Source: Mayamaea pseudoterrestris (taxonomy: Eukaryota > Bacillariophyta > Bacillariophyceae > Sellaphorales > Sellaphoraceae). Taken from it: a DNA stretch of 64,000 nt. Location: the NCBI GenBank assembly GCA_027923505.1, contig BROI01000016.1, positions 186,001 to 250,000 of the forward strand. The letters are read 5' to 3'. Made by a program: the position numbers and the translations under genes. The notes beneath the pieces are model-generated. The model was given only the letters and a program-made list of their open reading frames with translations. It was not told the DNA's origin and did no database searches. Below, in pieces: positions 9,453 through 22,234 of this stretch; position 1 is the stretch's first letter; every line of letters starts with the position of its first letter.

Positions 9453-12173
9453 TATTAAATTGTAATCAAGATTTTGAACGCCTCTCGCTGATGTAAATCG
9501 CTGGATGGCGATAACGGAAGTTGCGTTCGAAATTTGCCGGATATTTCGCCTTTTGTTACATTTCGCGGTGGGAACCGGTCACGCTTGAGGCAGGGGAGCT
9601 TTCCTCGCGGTACGATCTGGCAACGCGATCAGGCATCGCAGAGAATAGCGGTCCGCACATGACTTTTCTCGTTTGACGGATCGACACGCTTTCAGGCAGG
9701 ATTCCGCGCTCCAACGTGGTCTCGCAGCTACTTGTTACCACGAGAGTTGCCTTCCTTCCCTGAGTCTGGAGGGAGATTTCTGAAGAAGCTACACGCGCAA
9801 GCGAGCGAAATTTTGAAACTCCAGATCTCGACAGACGCTATCATAGCACGAATGCGACAGAAAGTAGTCACGACAACTACGGCGAAACGACGCACGAAAT
9901 GATTCTCCGATGGCGAACCACGCCAACGCACTCAGCGAAGTTCTTCAGAAGGGCTGAGCAAGAATCAGGAATAAATGCCCTGTTCTCCAAGCGAACTCAT
10001 CGGACGCACGCTCGTAAGGGAACACGTAAAACGGTCAGAAAATGCGAGCGACTGTATGCGAATATATCGGCACGCCATAACGAGCTACCAACGCACTTTA
10101 AAGCGTTTCCTGATCCAGATGGGAGAGGAGCCAGCGAAAGACTTAATAAGTTACAACGAACTGTCGGATTTAATCGAACGACAGATGGACGGCGAAGATA
10201 TACTAAACGATCCGGGCGACTCAGGGTATTCACAAAGTAATCGGACACGAAAGCTTAATCTGAAACCGAACGATCCGCCTGATACAAGGGAAGTTCAAGT
10301 AACGTTTCGTCGAATGGACCGACGGAACGACGACGTGGAGCCTCTCGCGATTATGAAGAAGGACGATCCGATAACGATCGCAGAGTATGGACTCGCAACA
10401 CAGCTTACCGACAAGCCAGGATGGAAGCAGCTGGAACATTACACTCGGAGCAAAGAAGTTTCGGCAGATGGTGACAGCAGCGAAACGAAAATCGGAAGCA
10501 AACGGCGCTACGCGACAGCGTCCGCGCACGCAATGATAACACCATTTTTGCGCCCCACCGTCAACGGCAACACGCTGTGGACGGATGCGATTCGAACGAA
10601 TTAAATCAGATAAATGATTACACACGTTCGCAGATCAAGGAGTCGGTAAGGTTATGCCGGCGCCATGGAAACGGTAAACGCGTAATCGATATTCGATGTC
10701 AAGCACGATTTGCGACGGAAAGCACGACTCGCGGCGAGGAGGACATATGACAGAGCCGCCAAGGATTCAGTTTACTCGGGCGTTGTGTCATTCCAAGGGT
10801 CTACGAATGGTAGCGGCGTTAGCGGAACTCAACGGTCTGGAACCGTGGGCAGCTGACGTCGGCAACGCATACTTGGAAGCGAAAACGAAAGAGAAGGTTT
10901 ATATCGTGGCAGGTCCGGAGTTCGGGAGCTCGAGGGTCACACGCTTCACGATCGTTGAAGGCATTATACGGTCTTCGCACGTCAGGCTGCACGCTGGCAC
11001 GAGCACTTTGCAGACACGCTCCGCGACATTGGCTTCACGCCGTGTATCGCAGGAACCGGACGTGTGGATGCGCTTGATAAAGGCACGCACCACGAATACG
11101 TTTGTGTGTATGTCGACGATTTAGCGATAGCGATGAAGAATCCAAAGGAACTAACGGATCTTTTAATTGAGAACTACAACTACAAGTTGAAGGGGCGTCA
11201 GTCCATTGGCATATCATTTGGGGCAGACGTTTAGACGAGGACGACGGCGTACTCTGCTTCGGGCGAAGAAATACGTCACGAGGCTACTAGCGAACTACAA
11301 AGTATTGGCGAGGAAACCGCGACCGCAGACAAGTCCATTACGCGACGGCGATCATCCGGAAACTCGACGAAACGAAAGAACTTGACGAGAGGAATTGCGA
11401 AGTATCAATCGATAATTGGTGCGTTGCAATGGGCAGTAAGTTTATGTCGATTCGACATTCACTGCGCTTGTCATGACTGGGGAGATTCCGAGCTGCGCCA
11501 CGGCAGGGCACTTGGAACGGTTGAAGCATATTTGCGGATACTTACGACGATACCCGGATGGGTGCGATTCGATTCAACGTTTCGATTCCAACGGCCAGCG
11601 ACTACGCGACAGTTGACAAGATGGATTGGGACTACAGCGTGTACGGCAAGATCTGCGAAGAGCTTCCGTGGAACATGCCCACGCTGCGCGGCAAAGGCGG
11701 TGCAGAATGTCAACGTTTGAAGATGCAAACCTGTACCACGATTACACGACGGGACGGGCAGCGATGGGCATGCTACACATGTTGAATGGAACAGTCGTCG
11801 TTGGTTTGACGTAGCCGACAGTCGGCGGACGGCGATGCGGCTCGGAGTTTGTAGCAGCGAGTGACACGAGCAGATCATGGATCTCCGCTTCACGCTACGC
11901 ATGTTGGGAGTTCCGCTCGACGGACCTTCATGGATGTTTGGAGAGACAACAAGTCGGTAACGCAAAGCAGTAACTTACCGCACTCTAGTCGACGAAGCGA
12001 CACAATGCACTGGCATTTCACCCGGTACGCGAAGCGATTGCGGCGGGAATTAATTTCAACCACATCATGGGAACGACAAACCGCGGATGTACTTACCAAG
12101 TTTCTTCCCGGCAACGGCAAGCAAGCACTTAAAGAACCTGCTTTTCAAGGAATCGAACTATTAGGTATGACTT
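9453..12173 (+). pseudogene. Copia pol remnant (linker, RT, RNase H)
   Basis: Pol fragments lie in different frames with stop codons between them. At 9975-10604 a 209-residue frame carries the integrase-RT linker (KDDPITIAEYGLATQLTDKP and, near the end, NGNTLWTDAI). At 10770-10930 RT motifs appear (ADVGNAYLEAKTKEKVYI). The RT active-site motif YVDD is encoded near 11108 in a shifted frame. RNase H pieces lie around 11380-12170 (YQSIIGALQW, then DNKSVTQSS and the terminal TADVLTKFLPGN). I could not identify the integrase catalytic core or protease in 9453-9975. The copy is therefore non-autonomous. Confidence 0.8.
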
Positions 12174-12181
12174 GAGGGGAG
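12174..12181 (+). other. polypurine tract of the Copia element
   Basis: GAGGGGAG immediately upstream of the 3' LTR start TTGCAGG, the usual position of the plus-strand primer. Confidence 0.7.
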
Positions 12182-12495
12182 TTGCAGGATGTGAACGAAA
12201 AACAAGCGAAAAATCGGGCAAGTCACACCGAATGTCCGGATAGGGTGACCAGCAGCACTCGCGGCTCACCACAGCCTCACGATCGCGTGATGCGTGGCAG
12301 CGACGGCTTCGAAGCGATTCAACAAGTATATTGCTGAAACTAGTGCGATAGAGAGTAGAAACAAGCAGAGTTACTAAGCTTGAAGAGTGAAGACAGCTAT
12401 TTATTCGCTCTCGTATTGTAGCAACTGCAAGCTTGGTTGGCCATCCAAGGACAGCTACAAGCGAAAGGTGCAACGATTTGATTTACAAGTTACAA
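12182..12495 (+). repeat. 3' LTR
   Basis: Direct repeat of 7359-7671. It is followed without any gap by satellite sequence that begins in mid-unit (TCAGCCTGCAGATGC). Confidence 0.9.
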
Positions 12496-15400
12496 TCAGC
12501 CTGCAGATGCTGTGACATTCCAACGCCCTTACAGCAGGCCCTGTCGTTGCCCAAAATACACCAGAATGGTGCCAACATCATGATTCAGGCTGCGCTACAT
12601 GATGGTAAGCTTGGCTGGTGTCTCAGGGGATGGCAATGTATTTGGTGACAACTTGTCACCAGTCTCAGCCTGCAGATGCCATGACATTCCAACGCCCCTA
12701 CAACAGGCCCTGTCGGTGCCCAAAATACACCAGAATGGTGCCAACATTTTTTATTCAGCCTGGGCGACAAGATGGTAGGCTTGGCTGGTGTCTCAGGGGA
12801 TGGCAATGTATTTGGTGACAACTTGTCACCAGTCTCAGCCTGCAGATGCTGTGACATTCCAACGCCCTTACAGCAGGCCCTGTTGTTGCCCAAAATACAC
12901 CAGAATGGTGCCAACATCATGATTCAGGCTGCGCTACATGATGGTAAGCTTGGCTGGTGTCTCAGGGGATGGCAATGTATTTGGTGACAACTTGTCACCA
13001 GTCTCAGCCTGCAGATGCCATGACATTCCAACGCCCCTACAGCAGGCCCTGTCGGTGCCCAAAATACACCAGAATGGTGCCAACATTATTATTCAGGCTG
13101 CGCTACAAGATGGTAAGCTTGGCTGGTGTCTCAGGGGATGGCAATGTATTTGGTGACAACTTGTCACCAGTCTCAGCCTGCAGATGCTGTGACATTCCAA
13201 CGCCCTTACAGCAGGCCCTGTCGGTGCCCAAAATACACCAGAATGGTGGCAACATTATTAAGGCTGCGAGTACAAGATGGTAGGCTTGGCTGGTGTCTCA
13301 GGGGATGGCAATGTATTTGGTGACAACTTGTCACCAGTCTCAGCCCGTAGATGCCATGACAGTCAAACGCCCCTACAGCAAGCCCTGTCGGTGCCCAAAT
13401 TACACCAGAATTGAGCCAACATCATTATTCAGGCTGCCCTACAAGATGGTAAGCTTGGCTGGTGTCTCAGGGGATGGCAATGTATTTGGTGACAACTTGT
13501 CACCAGTCTCAGCCCGCAGATGCCATGACATTCCAATGCCCCTACAGCAGGCCCTGTAGGTGCCCAAATTACACCAGAATGGTGCCAACATCATTATTCA
13601 GGCTGCGCTACATGATGGTAGGCTTGGCTGGTGTCTCAGGGGATGGCAATGTATTTGGTGACAACTTGTCACCAGTCTCAGCCCGCAGATGCCGTGACAT
13701 TCCAGTGCCCCTACAGCAGGCCCTGTCGTGCCAAATTACAACAGAATGGTGCCAACTTTATTATTCAGGCTACAAGATGGTAAGCGGCTGGTGCCGGGAC
13801 AATTTGGTGACAACGTCACTCTCAGCCCCCGATGCTGTGACATTCAAACGCCCCTACAGCAAGGCCTGGTGCCCAAATTACACAGAATGGTAGCCAACAT
13901 CATTATTTTGGCTGCGCTACAAGATGGTAAGCTTGGCTGGTGTCTCAGGGGATGGCAATGTATTTGGTGACAACTTGTCACCAGTCTCAGCCCGTAGATG
14001 CCATGACAGTCAAACGCCCCTACAGCAAGCCCTGTCGGTGCCCAAATTACACCAGAATTGAGCCAACATCATTATTCAGGCTGCCCTACAAGATGGTAAG
14101 CTTGGCTGGTGTCTCAGGGGATGGCAATGTATTTGGTGACAACTTGTCACCAGTCTCAGCCCGCAGATGCCATGACATTCCAACGCCCCTACAGCAGGCC
14201 CTGTAGGTGCCCAAATTACACCAGAATGGTGCCAACATCATTATTCAGGCTGCGCTACAAGATGGTAAGCTTGGCTGGTGTCTCAGGGGATGGCAATGTA
14301 TTTGGTGACAACTTGTCACCAGTCTCAGCCCGCAGATGCCATGACATCCCAACGCCCCTACAGCAGGCCCTGTCGGTGCCCACATTACACCAGAAAGGTA
14401 CCAACATCATTATTCAGGCTGCGCTACATGATGGTAAGCTTGGCTGGTGTCTCAGGGGATGGCAATGTATTTGGTGACAACTTGTCACCAGTCTCAGCCC
14501 GCAGATGCCATGACATTCCAACGCCCCTACAGCAGGCCCTGTAGGTGCCCAAATTACACCAGAATGGTGCCAACATCATTATTTAGGCTGCGCTACAAGA
14601 TGGTAGGCTTGGCTGGTGTCTCAGGGGATGGCAATGTATTTGGTGACAACTTGTCACCAGTCTCAGCCCGCAGATGCCATGACATTCCAACGCCCCTACA
14701 ACAGGCCCTGTCGGTGCCCAAAATACACCAGAATGGTGCCAACATCATTATTCAGGCTGCGCAACAAGATGGTAGGCTTGGCTGGTGTCTCAGGGGATGG
14801 CAATGTATTTGGTGACAACTTGTCACCAGTCTCAGCCCGCAGATGCCATGACATTCCAACGCCCCTACAGCAGGCCCTGTTGGTGCCCAAATTACACCAG
14901 AACGGTGCCAACATCATTATTCAGGCTGCGCTACAAGATGGTAGGCTTGGCTGATGTCTCAGGGGATGGCAATGTATTTGGTGACAACTTGTCACCAGTC
15001 TCAGCCCGCAGATGCCATGACATTCCAATGCCCCTACAGCAGGCCCTGTTGGAGCCCAAATTACACCAGAATGATGCCAACATCATTATTCAGGCTGCGC
15101 TACAAGATGGTAGGCTTGGCTGGTGTCTCAGGGGATGGCAATGTATTTGGTGACAACTTGTCACCAGTCTCAGCCTGCAGATGCCGTGACATTCCAGCGC
15201 CCCTACAGCAGGCCCTGTTGGTGCCCAAAATACACCAGAATGGTGCCAACATCATTATTCAGGCTGGGCTACAAGATGGTAGGCTTGGCTGGTGTCTCAG
15301 GGGATGGCAATGTATTTGGTGACAACTTGTCACCAGTCTCAGCCCGCAGATGCCATGACATTCCAACGCCCCTACAGCAGGCCCTGTCGGTGCCCAAATT

Positions 15401-18400
15401 ACACCAGAATGGTGCCAACATCATTATTCAGGCTGGGCTACAAGATGGTAGGCTTGGCTGATGTCTCAGGGGATGGCAATGTATTTGGTGACAACTTGTC
15501 ACCAGTCTCAGCCCGCAGATGCCGTGACAGTCAAACGCCTCTACTGCAGGCCCTGTTGGTGCCCAAAATACACCAGAATGGTGGCAACATTTTTATTCAG
15601 GCTGGGCGACAAGATGGTAGGCTTGGCTGGTGTCTCAGGGGATGGCAATGTATTTGGTGACAACTTGTCACCAGTCTCAGCCCGCAGATGCCGTGACATT
15701 CAGACGCCCCTACAGCAGGCCCTGTTGGTGCCCAAATTACACCAGAAAGGTGCCAACTTCATTATTTAGGCTGCGCTACATGATGGTAAGCTTGGCTGGT
15801 GTCTCAGGGGATGCCAATGTATTTGGTGACAACTTGTCACCAGTCTCAGCCCGCAGATGCTGTGACATTCAAACGCCCCTACAGCAAGCCCTGTCGGTGC
15901 CCAAATTACACCAAAACGGTGCCAACATCATTAATCAGGCTGCGCTACAAGATGGTAAGCTTGGCTGGTGTCTCAGGGGATGGCAATGTATTTGGTGACA
16001 ACTTGTCACCAGTCTCAGCCCGCAGATGCCATGACATTCCAACGCCCCTACAGCAGGCCCTGTAGGTGCCCAAATTACAACAGAATGGTACCAACATCAT
16101 TATTCAGGCTGGGCTACAAGATGGTAGGTTTGGCTGGTGTCTCAGGGGATGCCAATGTATTTGGTGACAACTTGTCACCAGTCTCAGCCCGCAGATGCTG
16201 TGACATTCGAACGCCCCTACAGCAAGCCCTGTCGGTGCCCAAATTACACCAGAACGGTGCCAACATCATTAATCAGGCTGAGCTACAAGATGGTAGGCTT
16301 GGCTGGTGTCTCAGGGGATGGCAATGTATTTGGTGACAACTTGTCACCAGTCTCAGCCCGCAGATGCCATGACATTCCAACGCCCCTACAGCAGGCCCTG
16401 TAGGTGCCCAAATTACAACAGAATGGTACCAACATTATTATTCAGGCTGGGCTACAAGATGGTAGGCATGGCTGGTGTCTCAAGGGATGGCAATGTCTTT
16501 GGTGACAACTTGTCACCAGTCTCAGCCCGCAGATGCCGTGACATTCCAGTGCCCCTACAGCAGGCCCTGTCGGTGCCCAAAATACACCAGAATGGTGCCA
16601 ACATTATTATTCAGGCTGGGCTACAAGATGGTAGGCTTGGCTGGTGTCTCAGGGGAAGGCAATGTATTTGGTGACAACTTGTCACCAGTCTCAGCCCGCA
16701 GATGCCATGGCATTCCAACGCCCCTACAGCAGCCCCTGTCGGTGCCCAAATCACACCAGAATGGTGCCAAAATTATTATTCGGCTGGGCTACAAGATGGT
16801 AGGCTTGGCTGGTGTCTCAGGGGATGGCAATGTATTTGGTGACAACTTGTCACCAGTCTCAGCCCGCAGATGCCATGACATTCCAACGCCCCTACAGCAG
16901 GCCCTGTCGGTGCCCAAATTACACCAGAATGGTGCCAACATCATTATTCAGGCTGCGCTACATGATGGTAAGCTTGGCTGGTGTCTCAGGGGATGGCAAT
17001 GTATTTGGTGACAACTTGTCACCAGTCTCAGCCCCACGCATAACCACGCCCAGGTGCCCTCAGAGCATTTACGATGGAGGCTTGTCTCGGGGAGCATGTA
17101 TTTGGTGACAACTTGTCACCAGTCCAGCCCGTAGATGCCAGACTCAACCCCTACAGCAAGCCCTGTCGGTGCCCAAATTACACCAGAATGGTGCCAACAT
17201 CATTATTCAGGCTGCGCTACATGATGGTAAGCTTGGCTGGTGTCTCAGGGGATGGCAATGTATTTGGTGACAACTTGTCACCAGTCTCAGCCCGCAGATG
17301 CCATGACATTCCAACGCCCCTACAGCAGGCCCTGTCGGTGCCCAAATTACACCAGAATGGTGGCAACATTATTATTCAGGCTGGGCTACAAGATGGTAGG
17401 CTTGGCTGGTGTCTCAGGGGATGGCAATGTATTTGGTGACAACTTGTCACCAGTCTCAGCCCGCAGATGCCATGACATTCCAACGCCCCTACAGCAGGCC
17501 CTGTAGGTGCCCAAATTACACCATAATGGTGCCAACATCATTATTCAGGCTGCGCTACAAGATGGTAAGCTTGGCTGGTGTCTCAGGGGATGGCAATGTA
17601 TTTGGTGACAACTTGTCACCAGTCTCAGCCTGCAGATGCCGTGACATTCCAACGCCCCTACAGCAGGCCCTGTAGGTGCCCAAATTACACCAGAATGGTG
17701 GCAACATTATTATTCAGGCTGGGCTACAAGATGATAGGCTTGGCTGGTGTCTCAGGGGAAGGCAATGTATTTGGTGACAACTTGTCACCAGTCTCAGCCT
17801 GCAGATGCCATGGCATTCCAACGCCCCTACAGCAGCCCCTGTCGGTGCCCAAATCACACCAGAATGGTGCCAAAATTATTATTCGGCTGGGCTACAAGAT
17901 GGTAGGCTTGGCTGGTGTCTCAGGGGATGGCAATGTATTTGGTGACAACTTGTCACCAGTCTCAGCCCGTAGATGCCATGACAGTCAAACGCCCCTACAG
18001 CAAGCCCTGTCGGTGCCCAAATTACACCATAATGGTGCCAACATCATTATTCAGGCTGCGCTACAAGATGGTAAGCTTGGCTGGTGTCTCAGGGGATGGC
18101 AATGTATTTGGTGACAACTTGTCACCAGTCTCAGCCCGCAGATGCCATGACATTCCAACGCCCCTACAGCAGGCCCTGTCGGTGCCCAAATTACACCAGA
18201 ATGGTGCCAACATCATTATTCAGGCTGCGCTACAAGATGGTAAGCTTGGCTGGTGTCTCAGGGGATGCCAATGTATTTGGTGACAACTTGTCACCAGTCT
18301 CAGCCCGTAGATGCCATGACAGTCAAATGCCCCTACAGCAAGCCCTGTCGGTGCCCAAATTACACCAGAATTGAGCCAACATCATTCTTCAGGCTGGGCG

Positions 18401-20110
18401 ACAAGATGGTAGGCCTGGCTGGTGTCTCAGGGGATGGCAATGTATTTGGTGACAACTTGTCACCAGTCTCAGCCCGCAGATGCCATGACATTCCAACGCC
18501 CCTACAGCAGGCCCTGTAGGTGCCCAAAATACACCAGAATGGTGCCAACATCATTATTCAGGCTGGGCGACAAGATGGTAGGCCTGGCTGGTGTCTCAGG
18601 GGATGGCAATGTATTTGGTGACAACTTGTCACCAGTCTCAGCCCGCAGATGCCGTGACATTCCAACGCCCCTACAGCAGGCCCTGTCAGTGCCCAAATTA
18701 CACCAGAATGGTGCCAACATCATTATTCAGGCTGGGCTACAAGATGGTAGGCTTGGCTGATGTCTCAGGGGATGGCAATGTATTTGGTGACAACTTGTCA
18801 CCAGTCTCAGCCCGCAGATGCCATGACATTCCAATGCCCCTACAGCAGGCCCAGTTGGTGCCCAAATTACACCAGAATGGTGCCAACATCATTATTCAGG
18901 CTGCGCTACAAGATGGTAGGCTTGGCTGGTGTCTCAGGGGATGGCAATGTATTTGGTGACAACTTGTCACCAGTCTCAGCCCGCAGATGCCATGACATTC
19001 CAACGCCCCTACAGCAGGCCCTGTAGGTGCCCAAATTACACCAGAATGGTGCCAACATCATTATTCAGGCTGCGCTACATGATGGTAAGCTTGGCTGGTG
19101 TCTCAGGGGATGGCAATGTATTTGGTGACAACTTGTCACCAGTCTCAGCCCGTAGATGCCGTGACAGTTAAACGCCCCTACAGCAGGCCCTGTTGGTGCC
19201 CAAAATACACCAGAATGGTGGCAACATCATTATTCAGGCTGGGCTACAAGATGGTAGGCTTGGCTGGTGTCTCAGGGGATGGCAATGTATTTGGTGACAA
19301 CTTGTCACCAGTCTCAGCCCGCAGATGCCATGACATTCCAACGCCCCTACAACAGGCCCAGTCGGTGCCCAAAATACACCAGAATGGTGCCAACATCCTT
19401 ATTCAGGCTGGGCGACAAGATGGTAGGCCTGGCTGGTGTCTCAGGGGATGGCAATGTATTTGGTGACAACTTGTCACCAGTCTCAGCCCGCAGATGCCGT
19501 GACCTTCCAACGCCCCTACAATAGGCCCAGTCGGTGCCCAAAATACACCAGAATGGTGCCAACATCATTCTTCAGGCTGGGCGACAAGATGGTAGGCCTG
19601 GCTGGTGTCTCAGGGGATGGCAATGTATTTGGTGACAACTTGTCACCAGTCTCAGCCCGCACGCCCAATGGCCATGGTGCCAACGCCATACACCAGAATG
19701 GTGCCAACATCATTCTTCAGGCTGGGCGACAAGATGGTAGGCCTGGCTGGTGTCTCAGGGGATGGCAATGTATTTGGTGACAACTTGTCACCAGTCTCAG
19801 CCTGCAGATGCCGTGACATTCCAGCGCCCCTACAGCAGGCCCTGTCGGTGCTCAAAATACACCAGAATGGTGCCAACATTATTATTCAGGCTGGGCTACA
19901 AGATGGTAGGCTTGGCTGGTGTCTCAGGGGATGGCAATGTATTTGGTGACAACTTGTCACCGGTCTCAGCCCGCAGATGCCATGACATTCCAACGCCCCT
20001 ACAGCAAGCCATGTATACACCCAAATCACACCAGAATGGTGCCAACATCATTAGTTAGGCTGCGCTACAAGATGGTAGGCTTGGCTGGTGTCTCAGAGTG
20101 CAATGTATTG
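12496..20110 (+). repeat. 169-bp satellite array, about 45 head-to-tail copies
   Basis: A continuous tandem array of a unit that is almost always 169 bp. Each unit contains CTTGGCTGGTGTCTCAGGGG, then GGCAATGTATT, then the 19-base odd palindrome TGGTGACAACTTGTCACCA, then CAGTCTCAGCC, a CCCCTACAGCAGGCCCTGT block and ACACCAGAATGGTGCCAAC. Unit starts step by 169 from about 12618 to 19919, with a few shortened units near 13.71-13.90, 17.03-17.14 and 19.65-19.69 kb. The last unit decays at about 20100. Units are mostly more than 90% alike by eye. Apparent overlapping frames of 88-122 codons arise because 169 is not a multiple of three; I do not regard them as genes. Confidence 0.97.
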
Positions 20111-20372
20111 GATTTCACGGGTTAGTGACTACAATGTACGTGGAACAGTCTGTCGATCAGTCGTTCTCAAAGCGTGAAGTTTCGGGTTCATCGGGGCTAT
20201 ACAACATCTTTTCTTAGAGTCGCTCAGTTAGAAACAGCTGATGGCGCGCGCGTCGCATTGGTTCTTTCGCTCTCACGAAACCACCATGGCGGACAGCCGT
20301 CGATCTTGACACTGATTTCATTTTCTTTGACGCAGAAACCAAAGTATAGTAGCGCAGTGATACTTTACAATC

Positions 20373-21902
20373 ATGGGAATCAAGAGTCTCGCCAAGTTAC
20401 TTGCCGACGAGGCTCCGGATGTAAGTAGCAGCAAGTGATTGAATTGCGTGAACGACGAGCGGCGGTGCGCGTTGGAGAGAAGCAAGCGAACGAATGACGA
20501 AGACGGAGAGCTCGATTGTAAATATAATAGATTAATGCATTCAATCTCTGTTCATCCAATGTCTCTCATTGACTCCCTTCTCTTCATCCTTCATGCATTA
20601 CTCATTATAATTTAACAGTGCATTCGCGAAGTCGAACTCAAGTCTCTCCACGGCCGCAAGATTGCCATTGACGCTAGCATGGCCATTTACCAGTTCCTCA
20701 TTGCCGTACGAACATCTGGAGGCAATCCAAACGCACAATCCTTCATGCTCACCAATTCCGAAGGCGAAACTACCTCGCATATCCAAGGAATGTTCAATCG
20801 ATCCATTCGATTCTTGACGGAAGGCATTCGACCCGTCTTTGTCTTTGACGGAGCGCCTCCAGAAATCAAGTCGCATGAACTACTCAAGCGACGAGACAAG
20901 CGAACCAAGGCCAAGGCGGCGCTTGTCGTTGCCACCGAAGAGGCCAATGTAGCTGAACTGGACAAGCAAAACAAACGACTCGTAGTCGCTGGACGCAAGG
21001 AGAATGACGAATGTCAAAAGCTGCTGCGACTCATGGGACTACCAGTCGTTCTTGCGCCATGCGAGGCCGAGGCGCAGGCGGCCGCACTCGCCAAGGCTGG
21101 AACGGTGTACGCGACGGGTACCGAAGACATGGATGCGCTCACCTTTCAAACGCCAATATTGATACGCAAATTGACCTTTGCCAATGCCAGCAAGAGTACT
21201 ATTCAAACGATTCGATACGACAAAGCAATTGAAGGCTTGAATGTGACGCAGGAACAGTTTGTTGACTTGTGTATACTACTTGGATGCGACTATTGCGACT
21301 CCATCAAGGGAGTTGGCCCCAAGACGGCGCTGAAAATGGTGCGCGACCATGGATCGATTGAAAACATTCTCAAAACGATTGATCGCAAGCGATTCACTGT
21401 TCCGGAGAGCTGGGAGCCTGATCGCAAGCCGGCGGCCCAAGAACATGGCGAAGCAGAAGATGGGACGGACGATGATAGCCACGACGAGAGTGACAAGAAG
21501 CTATCGCCTCAACATGGTGACGACGACGGCGATGCAGACGACGAAACGACCATTATTCCAGCCTACCAGCAAGCGCGCCGTCTCTTCAACGAGCACCCCG
21601 TTCTTGACAATGTACAACTCAAGTGGACTGCTCCAAATGTGGAGGAACTCACAAAGTTTCTCGTTGACGACTGCGGTTTTAGTGCCGAGCGCGTCGCCAG
21701 CAACATTACCAAGCTCCAAGCCGCCCACAAGGCCAATAGCAAGCCGCAGATGCGCATGGACAATTTCTTTGCCGCCAAGCCAGCTGCGCCAGGAGCAGTC
21801 AAGCGCAAGCCGGATGCAAAAGCTTCAGCCAAGGATAAAAAGGCGAAGGCGGGGGGTGCCAAGGGCAAGGCTGGAGCAGCGGCGGCTGCCAAGAAGAAGT
21901 AG
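20373..21902 (+). CDS. FEN1: flap endonuclease 1
   Basis: Two exons, 20373-20420 and 20619-21902, 443 residues. The intron (GTAAGT...TTAACAG, 198 nt) splits after codon 16 and restores the standard FEN1 N-terminus (MGIKSLAKLLADEAPD then CIREVELKSLHGRKIAIDAS, with D34 in the catalytic position). Later motifs are FDGAPP, CEAEAQAA, TEDMDALTF and CDYCDSIKGVGPKTAL, covering the metal-binding acidic residues and the helix-hairpin-helix. A PCNA-interaction box QMRMDNFF lies near the Lys/Ala-rich tail. FEN1 removes 5' flaps in Okazaki fragment maturation and long-patch base excision repair. Unusual: an acidic, low-complexity insertion of roughly 45-50 residues lies between the VPESWEP segment and AYQQARRLF, where animal and yeast proteins run directly on. 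Confidence 0.97.
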
Positions 21903-22234
21903 TAAACTGTAGAGTCGTCTGGCGGAACAAACGTATAATAACATTTTCTTGTTGATTTCGTACAATACTTGCCAGACATTTGTGTACCTCAACATGATCA
22001 ATCCGATTTGAATCCGCGCTAACAGCACACGCGCGCTTCCATTGCGAGGAATGCTGGCTTGCGCATGGACAGTATTGTACGAATTGGTACCAGTAGTATA
22101 TTAACAGCTACAATCGGCGTGTTGATTTTCTCAGCGGCGAAAATGCTAGCGTGTCCTACACGGCTGGTGAATAATGCCAAGCAGAAGATACAAAATCATG
22201 TTACATGTATATATGCTTTACCCACGCCGTAAAA
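21903..22234. other. convergent intergenic region
   Basis: Lies between the 3' ends of FEN1 (plus) and the LEA-like gene (minus), so it should hold both 3' UTRs. No other feature was recognised. Confidence 0.4.

Larger units (their letters stand above)
7359..12495 (+). mobile_element. Ty1/Copia-type LTR retrotransposon, degraded
   Basis: Two direct LTRs of about 313 bases flank an internal region of 4.5 kb with gag, remnants of the integrase-to-RT linker, reverse transcriptase and RNase H in Copia order (RNase H last, before the 3' LTR). A polypurine tract GAGGGGAG lies at 12174-12181, directly before the 3' LTR. LTRs start TTG and end CAA and differ by roughly 12-15 positions by eye, so the insertion is not recent. 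No target-site duplication is visible: the left flank is the 181-bp repeat and the right flank is the 169-bp satellite. The linker region resembles the CoDi group of diatom Copia elements, which is recognition from memory rather than a search. Confidence 0.9.

Noticed and set aside
12496-20110. CRISPR-like array
   Set aside because: The whole 169-bp unit is conserved. There are no short repeats with unique spacers, and the sequence is eukaryotic.
12496-20110. Hammerhead ribozyme in the satellite
   Set aside because: CTGATG appears in a few units (from CTGGTG by one change), but no conserved GAAA core or three-stem fold surrounds it.
12585-20125. Dozens of overlapping frames of 60-178 codons on both strands, many starting MSQGMAMYLVTTCHQS
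   Set aside because: They repeat every 169 bp and arise because 169 is one more than a multiple of three, so each frame runs through about two units until a TGA. There is no independent sign of coding, such as codon-position bias in substitutions.
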